Shown here: one piece after another, positions 1 to 6,505 of the stretch
Position numbering within the stretch: position 1 is the stretch's first letter
Layout: every line of letters begins with the position of its first letter
From: Nitrososphaerales archaeon
GTDB taxonomy: Archaea > Thermoproteota > Nitrososphaeria > Nitrososphaerales > Gagatemarchaeaceae
Direction of reading: 5' to 3'
NCBI GenBank assembly: GCA_030039515.1
Contig: JASHVT010000117.1
Span: 1 to 8,883 of the forward strand
DNA length: 8,883 bases
Notes under the pieces: generated by a model
What the model saw: the letters and a program-made list of their open reading frames with translations, nothing else
Database searches by the model: none
Told to the model about the DNA's origin: nothing
Position numbers and translations under genes: made by a program

Positions 1-116
1 CATGCGTAGGGGTCGACAACGCGCGGAACGCGGGCATCCTCGCTGCGGAGATCCTCGCCCTAGGAGACAACTCTGTCTCCTCCAGCCTCCATAGGATGAG
101 GGACGCTTGGAAGTGA
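1..116 (+). CDS. purE: PurE C-terminus (N5-CAIR mutase / AIR carboxylase), partial
   Basis: The reading frame is open from base 3 to a TGA at 114-116 and gives 37 C-terminal residues; the rest lies left of the window. The segment VDNARNAGILAAEIL matches the PurE C-terminal helix, in which a G/D-x-A-K/R-N-A-x-L-A-A-x-I-L pattern is characteristic. PurE acts in the cytoplasm and makes CAIR, the substrate of PurC, either from N5-CAIR (class I) or from AIR and CO2 (class II). The class cannot be told from this fragment. The end of the gene overlaps the start of purC, so the two are almost certainly co-transcribed and translationally coupled. The short length and missing active site limit certainty, but the purC/purM neighbours strongly support the call. 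Confidence 0.85.
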   Translation, partial: CVGVDNARNAGILAAEILALGDNSVSSSLHRMRDAWK

Positions 117-949
117 AGCCTCCCGGAAGGTTCGTCCGATCGGGCAAGGTCAAGGACATCTACGAGCTCGACCGGGACCACCTGCTGTTCCACTTCACGG
201 ACAGGGTGTCGGCATTCGACGTGATCCTCCCTACCTCGATACCCCGGAAGGGGGAGGCGCTCTGCAAGATCGGCGCCTACCTCTTCGAGACGCTCGGCGT
301 CCCGAACCACATGGTCAGGCTGGAGTCGGAGGACACCATGGTCGTGAAGAAGATGGACATGATCATGGTCGAATGCGTCGTAAGAGGATACCTCTACGGG
401 AGCCTCATGGAGAGGGCCTCCAGGGGAGAGGTCGCTCTCCCAGTCGAGAAGGTCATGGCGGCGAAGCTTCCCGAGCCGTACTTCGACCCGACGACGAAGT
501 CTGACGTCAAGGACGAGCCGATAACAGAGCAGGGCATAGTCGCCGAGGGAAGGATGACGCAGCAGGAGCTCGACGCCGTCAAGCGGTCCTCCGTCGGCAT
601 CTACCAGAGACTGAGCTCCATGGCGGACGCCGCAGGCTTCATCCTGGCTGACATCAAGCTCGAATTCGGGAGGAGGGACGGAGAGCTGTTGCTGGGCGAC
701 TCGATAGGTCCGGACGAGTTCCGCCTCTGGCCCCGATCAAAGTACAAGCTCGGGGGGACGCAGGAGAGCTACGACAAGCAGCCCATAAGGGACTGGCTCG
801 CCTCTGAAGGATACAGAACGAGGCTCGAGCAGGCGAGGAAGGCAGGAGCGGCGATCCCGCCTCCGCCGCAGCTCCCCGCGTGGCTGGTCGAGGAGACGGG
901 CAAGAGGTACGCGGCCGTCTACGGGGCTCTGTCGGGCAAGAAGCTCTAG
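107..949 (+). CDS. purC: SAICAR synthetase (phosphoribosylaminoimidazole-succinocarboxamide synthase)
   Basis: PurC joins CAIR and L-aspartate with ATP to give SAICAR. From the TTG at 107 the protein has 280 residues. Visible motifs are the ATP-loop region SGKVKDIYEL (12-21), TDRVSAFD (31-38), signature 1 VECVVRGYLYGS (88-99), TKSDVKDEPIT in the middle, signature 2 LADIKLEFG (180-188), and GDSIGPDEFRLWP from Gly197. The tail SYDKQPIRDWL marks the longer form shared with yeast Ade1 and many bacteria, not the roughly 237-residue E. coli form. Ser199 stands where Glu is common (GDE); the preceding metal-site Asp198 is kept. Two starts are possible: TTG 107, with purine-rich GAGGG 4 bases upstream, or GTG 113, which overlaps the purE stop as GTGA with a 10-base spacing. 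GTG 113 would also give a normal family N-terminus. The gene sits between purE and purM. Confidence 0.96.
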   Translation: MEVKPPGRFVRSGKVKDIYELDRDHLLFHFTDRVSAFDVILPTSIPRKGEALCKIGAYLFETLGVPNHMVRLESEDTMVVKKMDMIMVECVVRGYLYGSLMERASRGEVALPVEKVMAAKLPEPYFDPTTKSDVKDEPITEQGIVAEGRMTQQELDAVKRSSVGIYQRLSSMADAAGFILADIKLEFGRRDGELLLGDSIGPDEFRLWPRSKYKLGGTQESYDKQPIRDWLASEGYRTRLEQARKAGAAIPPPPQLPAWLVEETGKRYAAVYGALSGKKL

Positions 950-964
950 GAGCTCCGCTTCTCA

Positions 965-2005
965 ATGCCGAAAGTGACCTACGCGAAGGCCGGGGTCGAC
1001 GTAGACAAGGTCAGGGTGATCCAGCGCTCCCTGGCGTCCCAGCTCGGGGCGACCTTCCGCTTCCGCCGCGGCCGTCCCGGCGCGCCCCTCAGGCCGATAG
1101 GCCTCTACGCTGGCCTGGTCGACCTCGGGAACGGCGACGCGCTGGCGATGCACACCGACAGCGTAGGGACCAAGGTCCTCGTGGCACAGGAGATGAAGAA
1201 GTTCGACACCGTCGGCATCGACTGCGTCGCGATGACCGTGAACGACCTGCTCTGCGTGGGTTCGGAGCCGATAGCTCTCCTCGACTACATCGCCCTCGAG
1301 AGGGAAGACGACAGGCTGGTGTCGGAGCTCGCCAGAGGACTCGCAGAGGGAGCCCGGCTGTCTTCGGTTGCGATAGTCGGGGGGGAGACCGCGATAGCGC
1401 GCGACGTAATCAAGGGCAAGGACGGAAGGGGGTTCGACATGGCGTCAATGGGGGTAGGGCTGGTGAAGACCTCCGAGATCGTAGACGGCTCATCGATCGT
1501 GAAAGGCGACGCCCTGGTGGGCATCGCGAGCTCGGGGCTCCACTCGAACGGATACACGCTCGCGCGCAAGGTCCTGAGGGGGACCGCCCTCTCGAAGTAC
1601 GACGAATCCTTGGGGAAGACCCTCGGAGAATCGCTCCTCGAGCCCACCTCCATCTACGTCGGCCCGGTCTTGGCCGCGCTGAGACGCTGCGAGGTGCACG
1701 GCATAGCCCACATAACCGGTGGCTCATTCTCAAAGCTTGCTCGCCTACTAGGTGGCAGGCACCTGGCATTCGACCTGGCCCTTCCTGCTCCGCCATCCAT
1801 CTTCAGGCTGATCATGGAGAGGGGAGTCTCCAAGCGCGAGATGTACAGGACCTTCAACATGGGGATAGGGATGATTCTCGTCGTGCCCCAATCCGAGGCC
1901 GGCAAGGTCGCCAGGGTCATCCGGTCGAGCGGCTTCCACTCTCACGACTTGGGTGCCGTACGGAGAGGCGAAGGGGTGCGTGTCGACGGTATGCGGACGG
2001 CCTGA
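965..2005 (+). CDS. purM: Phosphoribosylformylglycinamidine cyclo-ligase (AIR synthetase)
   Basis: PurM closes FGAM to AIR using ATP, the step just before PurE/PurC. The 346 residues show the PurM/PurL/SelD/HypE-type ATPase fold. The N-terminal domain carries the opening YAKAGVDVDK (6-15), the ATP/metal loop HTDSVGTK (63-70), the conserved stretch from DTVGID to VGSEP (81-102) and GGET (139-142). The C-terminal domain carries SSGLHSNGY (189-197), HITGGS (249-254) and YRTFNMGIGM (294-303). Length is normal for the family (about 330-350). The ATG at 965 is preceded by AGGAG at 948-952, which overlaps the purC stop. The purC-purM gap is 15 bases, so purE-purC-purM reads as one operon. The last residues, after about 310, are less conserved, as usual. 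Confidence 0.97.
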   Translation: MPKVTYAKAGVDVDKVRVIQRSLASQLGATFRFRRGRPGAPLRPIGLYAGLVDLGNGDALAMHTDSVGTKVLVAQEMKKFDTVGIDCVAMTVNDLLCVGSEPIALLDYIALEREDDRLVSELARGLAEGARLSSVAIVGGETAIARDVIKGKDGRGFDMASMGVGLVKTSEIVDGSSIVKGDALVGIASSGLHSNGYTLARKVLRGTALSKYDESLGKTLGESLLEPTSIYVGPVLAALRRCEVHGIAHITGGSFSKLARLLGGRHLAFDLALPAPPSIFRLIMERGVSKREMYRTFNMGIGMILVVPQSEAGKVARVIRSSGFHSHDLGAVRRGEGVRVDGMRTA

Positions 2006-2010
2006 GTCGC

Positions 2011-3483
2011 CTAGTAGGACGGGCCGCCCTTCACAGCTCCAGGCTTGTGTCGATGGAGGACGGGGTCGATCCTCCTCCGCACGAAGGCCTCGCACCTCTC
2101 CTCCGCGTCTCCGACATGCCGCGTCGGGTCGAGCAGCTCACGGACGCGAGCCTTCGAGAGCTTGGAGCTTACCCACTTCTCCTTCAGCAGGATCGCCTCG
2201 AGCCCGTTCTCCCGCCCTTCCATCACTCCTTCCCACGCCTTGAACGAGGCAACCCTGATCTTCTCGTGGATGTCCTGCCTGTCGCCTCCCTTCCCGACCA
2301 GCTCCATCATCAGCGCCTCGGTGCCCGCAAACGGGCCATAGGCCTCGAGGTTCCTCTGAATCATCGCCGGGTTGACGCGCAGGCCCTCCATCAGCTTCTG
2401 ATATGTCGCCAGGCACTCGTCGACCGCCAGGAACGCCTCGGGGATCGCGATGCGCCTCGCTGCAGAGTCGTCCAGGGTCCGTTCTAGGATGCTGGTCGCC
2501 GCGTTCATGAACGCCACGTTCGGCAGCACCGAGACGAACCTCGCGAGGGAGCACATCCTTTCAGATGAAACGGGATTCCTCTTGAAGGGCATGGCGCTCG
2601 ACCCTACCTGCTTCGAACCGATCGGCTCCGACATCTCCCCAAACGCCGGCGACTGCATGACCCTGAGGTCAAGCCCGAACTTGTGGCAGCTCTGGGCTAT
2701 GGACGCGAGCGCTGCCAAGAGAAGATAGTCGAGCTTCCTGGGATAGGTCTGTGTCGACACGTCATACGCTCCTAACCCAAGTCTGGCTACCACCCTGCCT
2801 TCGAGCACCCCCGGCCGCGTCTTTCCCAGCAGGGCCTTGTAACTCGCCGACGTCCCCACGGCCCCCTTCACGCCCTTCCCCTTCAGGAACCTCTCCTTGA
2901 TCGCCTCCAGGAGCTCGACGTCCATCACGAGGTCCTGCGCATAGTTCGCGAACCTGTAGCCGAGGGTCATCGGTTCGGCGGGCTGCAGGTGGGTCCACGC
3001 CATGCACACCGTTCCTTGGTGCTCGAGTATCCTTCCCTTGGCCGCGGCGAGGCAGCCGGACATCCTGGAGAGCAGGACCTCGACCGCTTCGATGTAGAGC
3101 ATCACGTCCGCGTTGTCTTCGATGTCCATCGAGGTCGCCCCGAGGTGCAGCTTCCCTCCTCCCTTGCCGGCCTGCTCCGCGAAGGTGCGGAGCTCAGCCA
3201 TCAGGTCGTGCCTTACCACCTTCTCGAGGGCGTGGGCCCTCTCTATGTCGACGCTCTCCGCCCCAGAATGCGCACGGATATCCTCTAGCTCGTCCATCCC
3301 GACGAGGCCTAGCTCGGCTTGGGACTCGGCAAGAGCCAGCCAGACCTTCCTCCACGTCGCCCGCTTGCGACTCTCGGAGAACAGCCGCCGCATCTCTTCC
3401 CCTCCGTACCTCCAGGTGAAGGGAGACAGGAAGTCGTCGTACCCGAACCGGCCCTCATCCCTCGGCATTCTGCCACGGGGCAC
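2011..3483 (-). CDS. purB: Adenylosuccinate lyase, eukaryote-like type
   Basis: PurB removes fumarate from SAICAR (giving AICAR) and from adenylosuccinate (giving AMP). The 490-residue protein belongs to the fumarase/aspartase superfamily. Landmarks are RHDLMAEL (91-98), HLGATS (113-118, with catalytic-region His113), THLQPAEP (164-171, His165) and the flexible signature loop GSSAMPFKRNP (294-304) with the catalytic serine. Blocks ERTLDDSAARRI (334-345) and GGDRQDIHEKIR (399-410) match human ADSL almost letter for letter as I remember it. The length also fits human ADSL (484) better than B. subtilis PurB (about 430). The GTG at 3481-3483 is chosen because AAGGAG lies 7 bases upstream; an internal ATG at 3466-3468 has no ribosome-binding site. 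It is the second gene after folC, with a 30-base gap, and converges on purM. Confidence 0.96.
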   Translation of the reverse strand: MPRGRMPRDEGRFGYDDFLSPFTWRYGGEEMRRLFSESRKRATWRKVWLALAESQAELGLVGMDELEDIRAHSGAESVDIERAHALEKVVRHDLMAELRTFAEQAGKGGGKLHLGATSMDIEDNADVMLYIEAVEVLLSRMSGCLAAAKGRILEHQGTVCMAWTHLQPAEPMTLGYRFANYAQDLVMDVELLEAIKERFLKGKGVKGAVGTSASYKALLGKTRPGVLEGRVVARLGLGAYDVSTQTYPRKLDYLLLAALASIAQSCHKFGLDLRVMQSPAFGEMSEPIGSKQVGSSAMPFKRNPVSSERMCSLARFVSVLPNVAFMNAATSILERTLDDSAARRIAIPEAFLAVDECLATYQKLMEGLRVNPAMIQRNLEAYGPFAGTEALMMELVGKGGDRQDIHEKIRVASFKAWEGVMEGRENGLEAILLKEKWVSSKLSKARVRELLDPTRHVGDAEERCEAFVRRRIDPVLHRHKPGAVKGGPSY

Positions 3484-3490
3484 GCCGAGT

Positions 3491-3496
3491 CTCCTT
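3491..3496 (-). promoter_or_regulatory. Shine-Dalgarno site of purB
   Basis: The minus strand reads AAGGAG here, followed by a 7-base spacer and the GTG at 3483. It is the clearest ribosome-binding site in the window and it decides the GTG start. It lies in the 30-base folC-purB gap, where I see no promoter or terminator. That supports read-through from folC. Confidence 0.75.
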
Positions 3497-3513
3497 TTGG
3501 CCGTTTCTAGGCC

Positions 3514-4770
3514 TCAGCCCGAGCCCGCGCTCTGTGCGCGTTGGGTGAGCCTGGCGTTCCTCCAACCGTAGACCGCGTTGAGGTGCCTCAGCCTGTCGTC
3601 AGGGTTGAGCGCCTGGTCTATCATGTACGTCGACCCGGTGAAGACTATGGTCTCTTTGCCTCTGCGCAAGTTCTTTGCGACCTTGAGGGTCGCCCGCGGG
3701 TCAGGCTCCAAGTGTATGGGCAGCGAGGGGTACCGCTCTCTCAGGGCGACGTAGACCTTGTTCGGGTCTTGGCCCTTGTACCCGGCTGACGTCACGACTA
3801 CCGCCCTTGCCTGGGCTTCGAACGGCTCGACTATGTCCACGGGGCTCCTCCGCCCTGAAATCCCGATCACGAACACCTTCTTCTGACGCGGAAACCTCTG
3901 CTCGGCCTCCTCGGCGAGGGCCTGAGTCTTGCTCGGGTTGTGGGCGACGTCCGCGTAGACGCCCTCCTCGACCTTCCAGAACCGGCCCACGAACTTGGTC
4001 TCCATGAACCTCAGCGCCAAGGCTCTAGCGTCCGCCTCCTTCACGAGAAGGCGGATGGTCGTCGCGGCGACTGACGCGTTCTGCAGCTGATGCCTCGACC
4101 CGAGCATAAGGCCAGACTCCTTGGTGCGCGCAGACGACAAGGCCTCCTTGAGCTCGGAGGCGTCCCTCGGGCCCACGACGTGGATTGGAGCGCCCACGTC
4201 CCGGGCGACATGCGAAACGACCTCGAGCGTCCGCCTGTCCCTGTCTCCCACGACCAGGGGGACCCCCTGCCGGCATATCCCTGACTTCTCCAGCGCCCTC
4301 TGCCAGTGCTCGCTGCCCAGCACGTCTTCGTGGTCTCTCCCCACGTTCGTAAGCACAGTCGCGACCACATCCAGCGTCGAGACCGGGTCGTACCTGCCGC
4401 CGATGCCCGTCTCTATCGCGGCCCACTCCAGTTCGTGCCTTTCGAACAGGGACATGGCGATCAGAAGGCTCGCTTCGGGATGGTCGATCTCCCATGCCTC
4501 TCCGCGAACCGCGTTCCTTATGCAGTACGGCCTGACCGCTTCGCTCCAGACCGACAGAATCTCGTCGTGGCTGGCCTGCTTGCCTCCTATGACGAACCTC
4601 TCGGAATAGTCGAACAGGTGGGGCTTCACGTAGCAGCCCGCCCTGCCATACTCTTGGAGGCCGGACTGGATGAACTGGCAGGTCGAGCCCTTACCGCTCG
4701 TACCTGCGACCTGGATCAGCTTGACAGGGTAGCCTCTCGGCCAGAAGTGGTCGACAGCCTCGCGGAACAC
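3514..4770 (-). CDS. folC: Folylpolyglutamate synthase / dihydrofolate synthase family (Mur ligase fold)
   Basis: This is an ATP-dependent Mur-ligase-fold enzyme that adds glutamate to a folate-type cofactor or to dihydropteroate. From the GTG at 4770 there are 418 residues: P-loop GTSGKGS (23-29), ETGIGGRYD (120-128), TNVGRDHEDVLG (141-152), EKSGICRQGVP (161-171), the linker GRFWKVEEG followed by ADVAHNP (273-279), then a Rossmann-like C-terminal domain with TGSTYMIDQ (378-386). The P-loop lies too close to the N-terminus for the family. The same frame stays open upstream to a TGA at 4924-4926 and encodes plausible N-terminal sequence (YYAGLDEIYHARW, then ALGRLG) without any ATG, GTG or TTG. 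The true start is therefore probably near 4830-4860. The exact substrate (folate or another archaeal pterin or cofactor) cannot be read from sequence. folC precedes purB on the same strand. Confidence 0.88.
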   Translation of the reverse strand: MFREAVDHFWPRGYPVKLIQVAGTSGKGSTCQFIQSGLQEYGRAGCYVKPHLFDYSERFVIGGKQASHDEILSVWSEAVRPYCIRNAVRGEAWEIDHPEASLLIAMSLFERHELEWAAIETGIGGRYDPVSTLDVVATVLTNVGRDHEDVLGSEHWQRALEKSGICRQGVPLVVGDRDRRTLEVVSHVARDVGAPIHVVGPRDASELKEALSSARTKESGLMLGSRHQLQNASVAATTIRLLVKEADARALALRFMETKFVGRFWKVEEGVYADVAHNPSKTQALAEEAEQRFPRQKKVFVIGISGRRSPVDIVEPFEAQARAVVVTSAGYKGQDPNKVYVALRERYPSLPIHLEPDPRATLKVAKNLRRGKETIVFTGSTYMIDQALNPDDRLRHLNAVYGWRNARLTQRAQSAGSG

Positions 4771-4922
4771 CCCCAGCCTGCCCAGCGCCCTCGCCGCCCA
4801 ACGAGCGTGGTAGATTTCGTCAAGGCCGGCATAGTACGACCACTCTGAGCGCCTCTCCGGCGCGCGCGACGATGTACGGGGGATGTTGTTCCAGCTCGGG
4901 AGCCTCCAAGGGCCACGGTTTT

Positions 4923-4936
4923 GTCATAAGTCTTTC
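4923..4936 (-). promoter_or_regulatory. Candidate archaeal BRE/TATA promoter for folC-purB
   Basis: The minus strand shows a purine-rich GAAAG followed by ACTTATGAC, an A/T-rich island in GC-rich surroundings that resembles an archaeal BRE plus TATA box. A start of transcription about 25 bases downstream would fall near 4900. That would place any translation start between about 4900 and 4770, which is consistent with the in-frame FolC extension. This is pattern recognition only; the match to a TATA consensus is moderate. Confidence 0.3.
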
Positions 4937-4988
4937 GAGGCTAGAACTCGAGACCCGCGGCCTGACTGCCGGCGGGCGGCTCCGAGCG

Positions 4989-4999
4989 ACAAGTTTTTC
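4989..4999 (+). promoter_or_regulatory. Possible TATA-like element for the MFS gene
   Basis: CAAGTTTTTCC is the most A/T-rich stretch upstream of the MFS start and lies about 45 bases before the GTG at 5039. It would allow a short leader containing the AGGAG at 5032-5036. The match to a TATA consensus is weak. Confidence 0.2.
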
Positions 5000-5031
5000 C
5001 CCTGGAAATCGGCGCTTTCCCACGTCTGCAC

Positions 5032-5036
5032 AGGAG
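5032..5036 (+). promoter_or_regulatory. Shine-Dalgarno-like AGGAG before the MFS start
   Basis: AGGAG lies only 2 bases before the GTG at 5039, shorter than the usual spacing of about 5-10. The spacing leaves the exact start open. The protein family's N-terminus (YKWKALSVTS leading into helix 1) nevertheless argues for a start at or very near this GTG and against the ATG at 5096, which would cut helix 1. Confidence 0.4.
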
Positions 5037-5038
5037 AA

Positions 5039-6505
5039 GTGAACCAGCTGGAATACAAGTGGAAGGCGCTCTCCGTCACTTCGACGGGCGCCCTGATGGC
5101 GGCGATCGACAGCACCGTCGTCCTCCTCGCCCTCGTCCCCATGGAGGAGAGCCTGCACTCCAACTTCGTGACCATGATCTGGGTGATAATCGCCTATCTC
5201 GTGGTCAACACCGCCCTCGTGCTCAGCCTTGGCAGGCTCGCCGACATGTTCGGGAGGAAGCTCCTCTACAACGTGGGGTTCGCAGTGTTCACTGTCGGCT
5301 CGGCCCTGTGCGGGTTCGCCCCCTCCGGGATAGCCCTGGTCTCCTTCAGGGTGCTTCAGGGAACGGGAGCCGCGCTCCTGACCTCGAACTCGTTCGCCAT
5401 ACTCTCGGAAGCGTTCCCAAGGAACGAGACCGGCAGGGCGTTCGGCCTGATGTCCATCGTATGGGGGTTGGGGAACGTACTGGGCGTGGTGCTGGGAGGC
5501 GTAATCATAACCTACGCGACCTGGCGATGGATATTCCTCATCAACGTCCCGGTGGGCATCTTCGGCACAGTCTGGGCCTATAGGACCCTCAAGACGGTCA
5601 AGCCAGCGGGACAGCGCGGGTCCTTCGACCTGCCAGCCGCCGTGACCTTCACCGCCGGGCTCCTGTCGCTGCTGCTCGGGATAACCTGGGGGCTGCTATA
5701 CTCGTGGACCGACACCACTACCATTACGGCCCTCGCGCTGTCGCCGGTGATCTTCCTCGCCTTCGCCGTGTGGGAGGGAAGGTTCAGCAAAGACCCGATC
5801 CTCAACTTCGACTTCTTCAGGAACAGGACGTTCGCCTTCTCGATCGCCGCGGCGATGCTGCAGTTTCTAGCCGTCTTCAGCGTCAACTTCCTCCTGATCT
5901 TCTATCTCGAGGGGATAGCTGGGCTGTCCGCTTTGGCGTCCGCTTACCTGATCATCCCGTTCGCGCTTGCCGCGGCCGCCCTGGGGCCTGTCGGAGGAAT
6001 CCTGACCGACAGGTTCGGCTTCAGGAGGATTTCTCTCGCCGGCCTCGCCGTCGCGGCACTCGCCCTCTTCCTCTTCAGCCGACTGACCGTGAACTCCACG
6101 CTGCTCGAGATCGGGGCTATCGAAACCCTGTCGGGCGTAGGCTTGGCCCTGTTCTGGCCGTCAAACACGGCCGCCATAATGTCGTCGACGCCGCCCGCCA
6201 AGTACGGCGTGGGCTCGGGCACGATGAACACGTTCAGGAACACCGGGATGGTCCTGAGCTTCGCCCTCTCCTTGACCGCCGCGACAGCGGTCATACCTGC
6301 GAGATATGTCTACGAGCTCTTCGTGGGGAGCATCTCCGGTGGGCTCCCGAAAAGCCTGGCGAACTCCTACCTGACGGGGCAGAGCTTCGCTTTCGAGATC
6401 TCCGCCGCTCTCCTCGTGCTGGCGTTCGTGTTCGTGGCTCTTATCGGGAGCGACTCGAAAGCTCCAGACGCGGCTCCGGCGACCACGCAGCCCTCGAGTC
6501 ACTGA
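5039..6505 (+). CDS. MFS transporter, DHA2 (EmrB/QacA-like) family drug exporter
   Basis: From the GTG at 5039 the protein has 488 residues and is almost entirely hydrophobic helices, fitting the 14-helix DHA2 proton-coupled exporter family. Helix 1 carries the family pattern around Asp24 (AAIDSTVV). Motif A GRLADMFGRK is at 65-74 and motif B FRVLQGTG at 103-110, with Arg104. The motif C region GNVLGVVLGG (145-154) keeps the glycines but has Val150 where Pro is typical. The motif is followed by WRWIFLINVPVG, which is very typical of DHA2. A second motif-A-like loop, GGILTDRFGFRR, lies in the C-half. The C-terminus is a short hydrophilic tail. Substrate is unknown; family members export drugs, biocides or metabolites. 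The gene stands alone on this strand, divergent from folC, and its stop overlaps the stop of the CLC gene. No regulator gene is adjacent. Confidence 0.92.
   Translation: MNQLEYKWKALSVTSTGALMAAIDSTVVLLALVPMEESLHSNFVTMIWVIIAYLVVNTALVLSLGRLADMFGRKLLYNVGFAVFTVGSALCGFAPSGIALVSFRVLQGTGAALLTSNSFAILSEAFPRNETGRAFGLMSIVWGLGNVLGVVLGGVIITYATWRWIFLINVPVGIFGTVWAYRTLKTVKPAGQRGSFDLPAAVTFTAGLLSLLLGITWGLLYSWTDTTTITALALSPVIFLAFAVWEGRFSKDPILNFDFFRNRTFAFSIAAAMLQFLAVFSVNFLLIFYLEGIAGLSALASAYLIIPFALAAAALGPVGGILTDRFGFRRISLAGLAVAALALFLFSRLTVNSTLLEIGAIETLSGVGLALFWPSNTAAIMSSTPPAKYGVGSGTMNTFRNTGMVLSFALSLTAATAVIPARYVYELFVGSISGGLPKSLANSYLTGQSFAFEISAALLVLAFVFVALIGSDSKAPDAAPATTQPSSH

Larger units (their letters stand above)
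4771..5038. other. Divergent intergenic region between folC and the MFS gene
   Basis: This is the longest stretch without a confident gene, about 270 bases. Its left part (to about 4836) appears to encode on the minus strand the N-terminus of FolC, in frame with the annotated coding region. The rest should contain promoters for both divergent genes. On the plus strand an open frame continues upstream of the MFS start to a TTG at 4883, but the translated stretch is Arg/Pro/Cys-rich and unlike an MFS N-terminus, so I treat it as non-coding. I see no tRNA, strong hairpin or repeat. Confidence 0.6.

Noticed and set aside
880..2487. A 535-codon + strand frame overlapping purM and antisense to purB
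   Set aside because: The composition is Arg/Gly/Pro-rich shadow sequence, and the real genes in this span have full family motifs in other frames.
4716..4916. Small minus-strand frame (66 codons) overlapping the folC start region
   Set aside because: The sequence is Arg/Gly-rich with no homology signal. The FolC frame in the same region carries family-like residues.
4940..4990. Possible regulatory hairpin in the GC-rich part of the folC-MFS intergenic region
   Set aside because: Short CCGCGG-type palindromes occur, but I could not form a convincing stem-loop or a riboswitch-like conserved core.
4883..5038. N-terminal extension of the MFS protein from a TTG at 4883
   Set aside because: The 52 added residues are charged, Cys/Arg/Pro-rich and unlike any MFS N-terminus. 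The GTG at 5039 gives a standard start and has an AGGAG just upstream.
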